From NCBI RefSeq assembly GCF_022605725.1, contig NC_065551.1:27714001-27778000 (forward strand): a stretch of 64,000 nucleotides of DNA, in the 5' to 3' direction. Shown here in pieces: positions 36,611 to 48,900 of this stretch. The notes under the pieces are model-generated. The model was not told the origin of the DNA and searched no databases. It saw only the letters and a list, made by a program, of their open reading frames with translations. Within the stretch, counting starts at the first letter, position 1. Each line of letters opens with the position of its first letter. Source of the DNA: Anthonomus grandis grandis (taxonomy: Eukaryota > Arthropoda > Insecta > Coleoptera > Curculionidae). A program made the position numbers and the translations under genes.

Positions 36611-37079
36611 ATTCTTTTCTATGGCCTTCCTCCCCTGATAAAAAATGAATAATAAATAAACCAATTTTTAAGAGGTGCCCAATTTCGTGGCCCAATTGGT
36701 AAATATCCACTACTACAAATATTTCTTTTGTAGGTTAGTTTCTTCTTCTATTAACTTTTTCAACCCCAAACCATGTTTTTCTTTTGAGTTCTTCATTTAT
36801 TTTCACCCCAAAGAACATTTTGCCAGAAGACACTTAGTGGAACGTTCTGGTACTACTCCATACTTAATCATAAGAACCTGCTTTGTATGCAGGCAGGTTT
36901 GTAAAATTTTAAAATTATTGGTACAGAAAACAACACATAAAAGTAATGAAGAAGAGTAAAAAAAATAGACACAGATAAAAAAAAAGACTAGGGAAGAATA
37001 AAAACACAAAGAAAAAGAAGCAGCGGAGTGATGCGCAAATATAGAAATACTGCAAGTCAGATATAACAGCTATAATCTA

Positions 37080-38960
37080 CAGAAAAAATAAAAGTGGTTA
37101 CTGGAATGTTTAAAAAGCGCTATGAAGATCACAGACACAAATGGAAACATTATTATGGACAAACATGATCCGAAAAACAGGTAGAAGTCATCATTAGAAA
37201 AGCGTTTTGAGGATCAATGTACTTATTGTCGGAAGAAGCTACAGGCTTAACCATACTAATCCAGGAGGTAGAAATAGCAATAAGACAAATAAAATAGCAA
37301 AAAAGAAATCAGACAACATAGAGGCTGAATTTCTGAAGCTGGATAATGAAGGAATAGACTGGATTACCGACATTTTTAACAGAATCTATAGCTTTGGAAA
37401 TTTCTGAAAAATGGCTGCAATCAGAATTTATAGCGTTGCCCAAGGCACCTGGAGCAAAGAGGTGCAAGGAATACTGGATCCAGTTTAATATGCTTAAAAT
37501 GGTTCTTAAAATCACTTACGGAAGAATTTGCAGTAAATGGGAAGAATAAATATCCGAAAATTAATTTGGTTTTGTAAATACCGTAGGAACTAGAGATACT
37601 CTTTGAAGTTCAAATTTTATTCCAAATATCCAGAGACGTCAACTGTGATTTCTAATTGATTATAAGAAACTACTTGATCGCTTTCAATATCATAAAATTA
37701 TTAATATCCTGGAAAAAGTCGACATGGACAATGAAGATATCCGATTAATTTCAAATCTCTATTGAAATCAGACATCAAACTTGACGGAAATTGAACGACC
37801 ATAGGAATGTATGGTCTCGCCTTTGATATTAAACTTATATTCCGAAAAAAATTTCAACGAAGCCGTTAACGGAGTAGAAGAAGGTATCCTTTTGAAAGGA
37901 GTCAGGCTAAATAAAATCGATACGCTGAAGATACCATGGTGATAGCAGATAGCTTGGAAACACTGCAAAGATAAATATACCATATCCCGCAGTACAGTCA
38001 ACAATATTTCTTATTACCTTCCTAATAACAATGTAACGAAGACGAAACACATGATCGTCAACAAAATATAAATGTAGATCACCCATATGTCGGCGGAACT
38101 CGAATTAAATGTGCTCAACAATATTGCTACCTTGGAACCATCATAAATGCACAATGGGACAGTGCACAAGAAATAAAATGTCGTATAGGAAAAGCAAGGA
38201 TGGTTATTCACAAAATGAGTACCAATCTTCATAAGTCACAACATATCTCTTAACGGAAGTAAGGCACTTAGAATGCTATGTATTTTGTGTTTAATTGTAT
38301 GGCGTAAATTTCTGGATACTTACAGAAGCCACTATTAAAAATCTGGAAGCATTTGAGATGTGGCTGTTTATAAAAATGCTCAGAATACCATAGACAGCTC
38401 ACAATACAAACATAGAAGTGCTAAGAAAAATGCACAAAGATGTAGAAGTCATGTTATGAGAAATAAAGATCGCTACTCTCTACTGCAAACCATAATACAA
38501 AGGTTTACATTGAGTAAAAGAGTGCCTTGTTTTTGACTGGTTCTAGAAAAAATTACTTACACCAGAGAACAAATTAATGAATGATGTTATATACATGACG
38601 GATCGTACCGTTGCTTTAACTTAAACGTCCATAAAGCAAGACACTTACATATATCAAAAAATCCAACAAATGAACTGCAACTTGTAGATTGATGATCTAA
38701 ATGAGTTTCTCCAAATCTCATAATTTAAAATAACATTAAGTTTATAAGCAGAAACCATCGGCAATAAGTCTTAAGGGAAGCGAATATAAAGTTATTGAAG
38801 CTAAGCAACTATAAAGAGAACCAGAAGTTTTTTGAGATTGCAAAGGAGAACAAAGCCAAAATCGTCTAACATATGAATATGAGAAAGAGGAATGATTGAT
38901 GCCATTTAAAGAGATATAGTAAAAAGTCCGTAGAAATCTTATCATCTTTCTTGTTTCCAT
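37080..38960 (+). mobile_element. Decayed LINE with endonuclease/RT ORF (RTE-like type)
   Basis: Plus-strand pieces in order are ITDTNGNIIMDKHD (linker before RT, about 37125), AIRQIK then KKSDNIEAEFLKL (about 37300), WLQSEFIALPKAPGAKRCKEY, FGFVNTVGTRDTL, a palm remnant, MVSPLILNLYSEKNFNEAV (about 37810), then RLNKI and YAEDTMVIADSLETLQ, where AED stands for ADD. C-terminal blocks follow: QQYCYLGTIINAQWDSAQEI (about 38110) and NLEAFEMWLF with MLRIP (about 38340). It resembles the insect endonuclease-reverse-transcriptase proteins whose C-terminus reads EAFEMW. Many stops break it. The clade assignment is tentative. Confidence 0.75.
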
Positions 38961-39509
38961 TTATATGAGCAGTTTCAAAAATATAGAGGATTGAAGATTA
39001 TTACTGAGAGGTTTCCTTTTATGTATGCACGGTCTCTATTATGACTTTTTATTTTAGCATTATGTTTTTCTGTTTTCTTTGACTCAATTATTTGTGGGCA
39101 TAATCATTAAAAATCTTCCTTTTACCTTCTCACATTTGCAATTTTCATACATTCAAATTTCCTTGAAGTTTTTTTTTAAAAATAGGTGTTATCTAAATAG
39201 AGTTTCTGTATCAGTTTACTATTTTTTGTATAAAATAGAGTCAAGTTTTTTATTATAACGAGAATCAACATCTTGTTCCAAGTTTCATATTTTATTGTTG
39301 GAGACCGATGATTCGATAATGGGAGCGTTACTTAGATCTACTCCTTTCTTAAGCCGCTGATTTTTTCATGTTTTCGTGACATCTTTTATCTTCGATGTAA
39401 AAAGTAATTTAATTACATTGCAGCTCGTAACAAAATTATTTTAGACCCCATTCCCAGTTAACTACTTACAATAAAAAATATACCCGTAACATTTATTAAT
39501 ACCCAGTGA

Positions 39510-39979
39510 GTGTGTGTTGAAAGTTTCACAATTTTTCAATCGACTAATTCATTTGCAAAAAAAGCGGATCCATCCCTTCTTATTCTGTCGCCACCACCCA
39601 TTTCCCGCCAACGCCTTAAAGCTTTCGAAACCCGATACAGCTTCCCCCATAAGCCATCCCTAAAAATCTACAAGGTACGAACTGGCCAGTTTCTGATCCA
39701 GTTTTAAACGATCGATCGAAAAGTACACAACTCGTTTTTAAGGACGCTCCAAATTCGTCAATGAACGAAAGTAAGAGCGAATAATAAGCCCGAGTACCTG
39801 CAGAGTACCACTTAGACGGCGCGTACCATACACACCTCCTTTAATCTCTCAGTGATATAATAATTTTGTTTATTATTTAAGTGGGTAACACCTGAAGAGT
39901 ACTTGCACTTTAGTCGCGAAAAAATGCTCTTATAGCATCACATCCGTAATTATTGTCAATAAAAAAAGAATAAATCAAC
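39510..39979 (+). promoter_or_regulatory. Candidate promoter and 5' leader of the GH18-like gene
   Basis: This stretch is GC-richer than its surroundings (about 39560-39840). It precedes the ATG at 39980, which has an AAC ATG context. An arthropod initiator-type TCAGT lies at 39849-39853. No clear TATA box stands 30 bases upstream. The open frame 39510-39707 inside it is probably chance. Confidence 0.35.
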
Positions 39980-42900
39980 ATGAGGACTGTAAACATTGGC
40001 TCTATGGTACCTTGGGTACTAGCTCTATTACTGTGTTTTTACGTACAAGTGAACTCTGGCAAAGAATGCCCTCAAAGCAAAAGACTGAGTACCAGTAAGT
40101 TGGTTTGTTATTATAGTTCTTTAGAGGAGGTTGACGGGTGCTACTGCAGTCATGTCATTTTGCCGGCCAATTCGGACGTTAAAGGTATCGAAAAAGTGAA
40201 AGAAAAGGCAAAGGGCGTGAAGATCTATGTGACCGTCAATGAGTTTAATCAGGTCAGTATTATCAGCTTAATAAGTAACATTTTATCATGTCACCATAAA
40301 AACAAATTTCATTTATAGCAGATCTATGTAAAATGGGATTTCTCTTGCTTTTTGTCGCTTTATAATAGAATTGTCAAAATATTGTTTTTTCTTAAAATCT
40401 AACAAAAATATATAGAAGAATAGCAAAAATTGTAGGTTTACCATCATAGTTAAGTAGAATTAATAAAATAAAAAAAAGATAATCTCATATTTCAGTTGTA
40501 ATAAAAAAATATCAAATTTCTTTAAAGCTGATCTAAATTAAGATGTACGTTTATACAAAAATTTTATCTTAAAATTATGCCCAGATTATCTGATCTGCCT
40601 TTAATATTGACAATCAATTATGAAACATCTTGTAAATGAATAATTAAATTTCTTTTCTTCTTTATTATGATAATATATGCATAATAAATTGTTAACCATC
40701 TGATAAATCGCTTTTTGAGAGCCACACCCTGTTAAAGTTTCTTAACGTTTAGTGTAGCCATTACCAGTCAGTCTATATAAAACTGAAAAGTAGTTAATTA
40801 ATTAACTTATTGTTAAAAAAAATAATTTAAGTAATTTACTAATTAAATAAAAGCAACAGTTTGAATTTACAATAATCAAAATTTGTTTATTGGTTAAGAC
40901 TTTTTTAACCATTTAATATTAATTTTTTCTCCGCCTCTTGAAAAAGATACAAAACATCAAATTATCTTAAAAAAACCTGTAATGTTATTTATGATTTATT
41001 ATTTTTCGGGCTTTTATTATTTTCGTAATATTTATATTTTTTAGTAAATATTTTATTTCAAATTCATTAAAACTGTCTTTTAATTTATTTTTTATTTTTT
41101 TTCCTAAACTAAATTACAATTGAATAACATATGACGTAAACTTTCCTTTAGAAGATTTAAATAATTTGTTTCATATATTTTTTTATGCTAAAGCAATTTC
41201 GTTTTAATAAAACTCTTTTTAAAAATATACTTGTTTATATTTTGTATTGCTTCTGTTTTATTATTCCTACTTTAAAATAGTCTTATAATTTAACTTTCAC
41301 GAATATTTCATTAATATTATTAGGCTTGAGTTGCAAAATTTCTTTTTGCATCTGTTTTTCTAAGGAAATCTTTAATTGAAAGAGTAGTACAGAAGATATT
41401 CGCAGTATCTTTTAAATGGTATTTAGGTCCCACTATACTTCAAGTCTCTTTACATACACATTTGTAGTTGATTCATTCTCTTCCGTCTTATCTCCATCTT
41501 CTTCCAGATAGGTGTTCTCTAAACAAACTTGGTTTATTTATCCTCTTTTCATTCAGTCTTTCCATATTTCTTCAATTCTCTGGTAAATAAAAAATCTTCT
41601 TATATTTACTCTTTTTGTATATCATCTGTCGAACTTCTTCCTGTATGCACCCAATTAGCAAGTGAATTTTTTAATCACATTTTTTGGATGTTTTATTTCA
41701 TCTTTCCTAATATTCTTTATATTGTTTATCATTCGATCGTATTATTTAAAGCAGTTATTTCTTCTTTTTAACTAGGGTCAGATCATTCTAATTCTAGTAT
41801 ATGGTTGGACCCAGATAACTGACTCTGATATTCGTACAGCAGCTCTAGGAATATTTCCAGCTTTACTAGAATAGTGTTTTTCTTTATTGCTCTACCATGT
41901 AAAGTGTACTTACATTTTTTCAATTTTTTCAGTCTTATTTTTACTAGAGAACTGCGTGTTGTGATGGTTAAATGATTATGATGTCTTTCTAGATATCGTG
42001 TTTCTCTTTGTACTTTGCAAGTGTGAATTTTAACTGAATATATTACTAATCTGTTGTTGGTGATTAATGAAATGATTTATTGTTCTTAAGCATAGACTTC
42101 AGTTGATCAGTTAGTATGTTTTGGATTTCTGTTTCATTATTAGAGTCGCTTTAACATGACTGTATTCATATAATGCCTGATGCATTTCAATATAATGGTA
42201 ATTCTTCATTATCACTAGATTCTCATACAGTCAGTTCCATTCTTATAGAATTAGTAATGATACTTATCTTGCCTGTCATTAAAACGTGTGACGACGTCTA
42301 TCTTTATTTTGACTTAAGATGATAATGGAGAATATAACGATTCTTAAAATAAATATTAAAATTAGTCAAACGAACGTCGATTTTCTTCTATAATTTACAT
42401 AAAATTGACTGTAAAACCAATATGATGGATATTAGTCTTACAGTTAAATCACCCATCAATTTCCAACATCAAGAACAATAAGGATCCTCTGTCTTAAAAC
42501 TGATTAAAGCACTTTGCAAATTTGACAAATCATCCATAATAAAAAAGGAATGTGCAATTTACCATATTTAAATTGATACACAATTACAATGAAATAGGGT
42601 TTTAAAGTGCTTAATAATGAAAAGCCTACTTAATTTCTTGTAGCAATCAAAAGCCCCGGGCATTCCGTGATAATTGCTTATGGTTTGTTACAACTAATAC
42701 AAGTAAGAGTGATAAAGTATTTATATATCAGATCTTAAACACATAAATATAAATGCTTATTTCAAACTTCACTAGTCATTGCTAAATAATAGCTAAATCA
42801 GATTATTAAAGATAAATCCCATTTTTTTATTTTGCCCTAGAATCTCAATTCTTCTTGCTAATATATATAGGCTGGCAAAAAAAAAACAGGTTACCAAAGC

Positions 42901-45900
42901 GTGTAAAGTAAAACCATTTACTTAATAAGTGCTTGCAAAAGTGTAATTACCGTTTTGCTAACGAACCCTAAGATGAAAATTACTAATATCTAATTTTTGA
43001 CCGTGACTAACCGAAATAATAGATGATTAAATGGCAATATCCTCATGTAATATTAATTTCACATACACATTGTCCGTTTTTGGCTCTCGATATGGTGGAT
43101 ATTAAATAGTGATCAACTTGTGTGTTCTAAAAAAAAATTAAATGAGATTTTAGATCATATTTATTTTTATAGGGTCTAATCGATCTTCTAAAATCAACAA
43201 AAATCGACGGTTTGGAGCTGAACTTAAAAAAACTTGACTCGAAAAATGACATCAGCGATTTCATATCGACGGTCAAATCAAAGATCGGAACTGACCTGGA
43301 TATCGCTTTGGCAGTCCCCTCTAAAGCTGAACTGGTTGCTAAATACTTTGATTTTAAAGCATTGAACAAGCATACTGACCTCTTCATATTGGAAACGGCA
43401 TTCTTGGGAGCATCGGCCAATGTCACTTTCCATCCAAGCAGATTGTCTGGAATGTGGGATATGCAGAACACGGTAAGTAAACAGAACATTTTTAATTTAG
43501 ATTTTGTTTACTAAAAAAACTAATCAACATCAAAATACGAGGTAATATTTAGGACGTTAATGTGATGTTAAGGCACATAAAAACAACGTGATTCACGGTT
43601 TAACGTCAACGGACGGCGATTGGGTATCATTTACTGAACTGATTGACGTGATTTATAGGATATACGTACGATTTAAAGATTTAATTTTTATAGTAAACAT
43701 CAAGAATTTTTTTAAGATTTATTTTTCTGCACCGAACAAAAACTGGTTCACTGTTTTTAGTAAAAATTATTACCATGAGTTGAAGATCAGTTTTATTCTC
43801 TAGATTTGGCTTAAAGTCTTCTTTCTATTCCTTTCCATGTGTAATTAATGTTAAATTATTTTTCTTTTAATTGATTCATTTCAGTATTATTCTTGCATTT
43901 ATAGTAAAATATGAAAAACACGAAAAATTTTGTCTCCAATCTCCTCCAAATGCAAGGCAGAATTAGGACTGTACAACTTTCAAATTTTATTTAATAAAGT
44001 TTTGGTTTTGATAGAATTTGAAAAAATGACAAAGTTGTGTTTGATAGAACGCCTAATTTTCAAAATTCCTAAATGTTTTCCATGAAGAGATTTATCTAAT
44101 AGCGCCCATATATAATCAGTTCAGGAACATACATATGCAAAAAGGCTATTAAATATTCATATAAATAAAACATTTTTTTCAATACAAACTGTTATTTAAA
44201 AAATAATTTCTGTAAACACGTTTAACTCATACAGATCCATATTTAAAGATATATATACAAAACAAGTTTTTCAGTTGTCTTGCTTAATTGGTATTTAGAA
44301 TAAATAGTACCAATTACATTATTAAGCAACCTATACATCATTTCAGATCCGCTTTATATAACACGTGATTTACATTGAACAACAAAATATGTCTCCTAAA
44401 TGTCAAGAATTTTTGATTGAAATTATGTTCAAATATCAGATTATCCTTGATAAGGATAATTTTTAATAAAATTAATTGAAATATTTATTTATTTATTTCA
44501 ACCAACGACTGGCTTTAACAGCAATGCTATTTTTATTGATATTTATTTGAATCAGAGCAGTTTGTCAAGGTTTGTTTTGCTGGGAATAAAATGTTTTTGT
44601 TTCACAAGAAACTGGTAGTGCAGAGGTGTTTTAGATCAGAGGTTATTATTATCATTAAAATTCTTTATTTGCTTTAATACATAACACATTTAGTTATTCC
44701 TTGTAATATTTTACTACTTCTTATTATTTTCCTCCATTAGTTTCACTAAGTCCATGATTTTCGAGGTAATATTTTCTTTCATTGTTAATACGGTAGTAAA
44801 CTCATGAATTCCTTTATAGATTTCTATCTACATTTCATAAGATTATGCTTCAATCATGATCCTTTCTTGATTCTACTTTCCATTTTTGTAGGACGTATAA
44901 TTTATTTTCGAATTGCTGAAGTGTTCATTAGGATTAAAAATCTTTTTAATTAGGATATCCTCCAACTCCGTTGCATCTTCATCAAATAATTCCAATTAGA
45001 ATCTATATATCTTACTTGGAGTGATTTATCGATATGGTGTTTATAGGAAAATGAGAATTCTTTCGATATCGTAGTACAACATTTTTAACTTCTTTCTAAA
45101 ATCTTTCACATCTTTCTGTAAGTCCTTAAGTAAAAAGTCTTCTTGTTACATCAACAATCAAATTGATACGTGCCTTTTCAATTTTATTTCTTCAATATTT
45201 CGATATCATTTTCCAATGTGCACACACTCGCAACTTCTTCGACTTAGTGGACTCCTAGAATGTTTTTATCCTTATAGATTTTAGAACCTTTAGTACATGG
45301 TCAATGTTCTTACCTCACCATTTCTACGTTTTTATTTCTATGAATATTTCAGATTCAGACTTTAGAGTTTCTCCCTGATGCTATTATAGCTTTCATCTCA
45401 TTTCTACATCCGGTACTTTGCAAAATAATAATTTCTCCAATTATGAGTACTGCAGCTTATGGAACATTATTTTAGCAATTAACTTCAACTAAGATCTTTT
45501 CTATGTAAAGGACTTTATAGGTCTGCTATTTTGGGAAAGTGTTACTCAGTTCCTTCTTTTGTTGCTATTTTAGGTTCCCTTTCCCATTTGAACTCAACCG
45601 TGTTATTTAGTAATTATCTAAATCTCTCAATAAGTCCACGATCTATGTTTACTTTCTTAATTCTGGTATTCTTTAACCTTTCAATCTGTTATGATACTCC
45701 TAACCTCAAGATCTCCTTAGATATTACTCGACTATTTATATTCCATGACTTCCAAAGAAACTATCATATCTTCAGAGCGAATACTAAATAATAAAGCTGA
45801 TATAAACCTAATATGCCTATTTTTACTTTTATTTTATTAGAGATTTTAGGTCCAATATGTACAGTTGCTGATACTTAGATCAGTATAATCCTTGTATTAC

Positions 45901-48900
45901 CACCTAGAATGTAATTTTTTGAAGTCTCTTTCAACCTACCTGGAATAACTTTTCAGAGCTTTTCTCTCTCTCAAAGAAGATATACCCGAAATCAACATAA
46001 ACTTAAAATACTTGTAGATGTGTTATAAAGATGACTTTCCCATTTACATACTTTACAAATATGCAGTTCTTGCATGTAGCATGATTTAAGAAATGCCTTG
46101 GAGGTCGAGAAACATTTGAATATTATAGTACAATTCATTATATCTTCTTTACCATTCATGATTGATAGCGAAAAACTTGTTGCGAGGTCATAGAAGGTTC
46201 GGCTCAGTAGAAAAAAATTGGCTCCGCTAGAATGGGACCTTCACATTTTCGTAAAGGATGTGTTACAGTTCCTTTAAAGGCATGTTACATCTTTAAAAGT
46301 TGACATCAATGAGGCGTTGATTGGTGTCAATCATTAGTATTTTTTTGCAGTAAATTTAAATGTGAAATATGAGGATGTAATTAAGCATAATGACAAAGCA
46401 CTGCAAATCGTAAGTAACAGGGCAATTTATTATAAAAGAGAAAATTAAAACCATTTAATAAATGACAATCCGTGCTCATATCAAATGATATAATCGCACG
46501 TAACTCTTGCTCCGATTTCGTAACAGATCTGAAGAACGCGAGCGAAATGTCCATTCATAAGATGCCCCGGGGTAATAATAAAGGCTTGAACGTTAGGAAA
46601 AATGCAAAAATCTTATAAGAGAGTGTCCCAAAGCAGGAAGAAAAAGGTTCGATACAGATATAAAATATAACTGCGGAAAATATTCTTCCGGGTACCTATA
46701 CCGAGTACTATACATCAAAAGAAATTGGTTTTGCTATTCGGTGAAATGTAACAGGATATAATACTTAACTTGTACCTGTCTTGTAAGCGATTGCTTAATT
46801 AGTGGGATTTTTTAAAAGTTCTATTGTGTTTTATGAATTGTATAATTTGCATTCAATGGGGAATTTTTAAAATTTTTTTGTTAGGTTCTAGTTGATGATA
46901 TGCATTATAACTCGAATTAAGAAATTTGTTTTTTGTTCAAAAATCACTGTAAAAAGGTTAAACAAAATTAAGTGAGGTTACTTCGAAGGCTCAAATTATG
47001 CATAGAATGATATGATGCTTCTAAGCAATCCAATCTTTCATATGGATATAACCAATAAATTAAATCAAATTTTTTATAGACGGATTAGCTAATTGAAATC
47101 TTCATATGAAGCCATTTAGATATATTCTTATTGCCTTTGCAAGTATTCCTTCCAATAGTACTTATTGTATATTTCTCGACCCGTTTTGTAAGAAGCTTAT
47201 AATTAAGCGGTTCTTTATGGATTCTTTTAATTTCTAGACTTAACAATAATAATAACAACCTACTGCATCTCGGCCGTTAAAATATTCACAACATCATATG
47301 CAATTAAGCATTCATAAAAAAATGAACATAAAACCTTCATGAGTTCATGCATTCGTATTAAACCATTACGAATGGTACGTAACAAGGATCTCCCTTAAAA
47401 GGTGTAAAAACCGTAGGTGGTTAAACCCTGATGTCTGGGTGAGTAGGCGCCTTACCTTTACCAGCATTAAACATATCAAGGACTTTAGCACCGATCTATT
47501 TTTGAAAAATCTGAAAAATCGGTGGGAAATTTGAAAGTAGCTCCACCCACTAGGTATATCCATGCATATGTAGATGTTGTATTCACCTACTACTCATATA
47601 AGGAATATTAATTTGTTGTGAATGGTAGGAAATGAATCAAGTATTTTTTCTTTATAATTTATTTTCCAGGACTCCGTGGTTGATCTTGTCAGTGGTCTTG
47701 GAGCTCCTCTAGCAAAAGTGGTAATAGCTGCTCCAGTGCAAGCTTTCCAGTTCACACTTCAAAATTCAGAATATTCGGCTCCAGGAAGCCCAGCTTTAGA
47801 GTTACAGTCAATCACAAGAAAAGAATTATGTAGGTTAATGAAGGGCAATAAAAATTGGACTTTGGAGAGGGATGAAGACCAAGCCGGACCCTACATTTTC
47901 AGGTAAATTTTTAAAGAATTATCAAATAAGGAAGTCATGCATTTGATTAAAAAAACTAATAATTCAGTACAAACTATAATTATATCTGCCATCAAATGTT
48001 TTTTTAAACATCAATCAACTATTTATAATAAAAACTCGTGCCAGTATCTTAAGTTACATAACAGAGTTGCTCCACTTTCTGAACCTGTCTGACTGAGAAC
48101 GAGACCGATTAATACGACGACCGACATTGCCCGTGGTGGTACCTCTACCGTAACAGTACTGACTGGCGGTACCACAACATGAAAGGCCATGACAGTGGTT
48201 ATATCATTTTTACTGCGATCTGAATGAAGTTTCAAAACATTTTTGTAGAATAATGGAAAATTGCAATATTATCGTAAACTCCAAACATAATATAATTACG
48301 CTTTAATTAAAAATTTGTATAAAATTGCAAAAAAATTGCAGTGAATGTGTTTGATATTTTTCCAATACTAATGACCTTTTTAGTCACTGCTTAATTTTAT
48401 AATAGTTACCGTTCTACTTTCAATATTAAAGGTTTTAAAACATATACAATATACTTATTTATACTTCTTGTAATATTTAGCTCGGCAGCCAATTCAAAGA
48501 TTTATCAAAAAACGTTTTTTTTTTGCATTATTGAACTAAAAATAATTAAATTTTAATCTCAGTAAGAAATTGCAACTTTTTCAACAACATTTTCATATTG
48601 TGTCTTTTTATGGTTTTAAAATCGAAAGCCTTTAAAAAGTTCTTTCTAGCTGGACTTTAATAATTTAAGTTTCATAACTATGGCACTGGTCAAATGCAAT
48701 AAATCTAAAGTTCCTGAACACTAAAATTAAGAATCGATCATAAATCACTGATTTCCTAGTTTTTCCAATAGCTACAGTAAAACTTAGTTAACTACTTATT
48801 CTGTTTTTCTTGTCGTAGTACAAACTATTAAAGAATTCTTAACTAAGTCAGAAGAACCCACTTCTACTTTCTCTATAGAAAGACAATCAACCTTAAAATG

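Noticed and set aside
39510..39707. 65-codon frame upstream of the GH18-like start
   Set aside because: It lies in the probable promoter/leader, and no donor links it to the signal-peptide exon.
43588..43803. Frame reading [12 protein letters not shown] just after GH18-like exon 2, which resembles a GH18 block
   Set aside because: No acceptor in the right phase, and exon 3 at 47670 follows exon 2 in phase. The true block is in exon 4.
44640..45790. Coiled-coil-like minus-strand pieces suggesting a LINE ORF1
   Set aside because: Low-complexity composition alone can give this, and no RT or endonuclease motif accompanies it.
47370..47580. Frame-corrected string [18 protein letters not shown], suggestive of a Harbinger-type nuclease N-terminus
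   Set aside because: Only a few residues fit, and there are no catalytic motifs or ends nearby.
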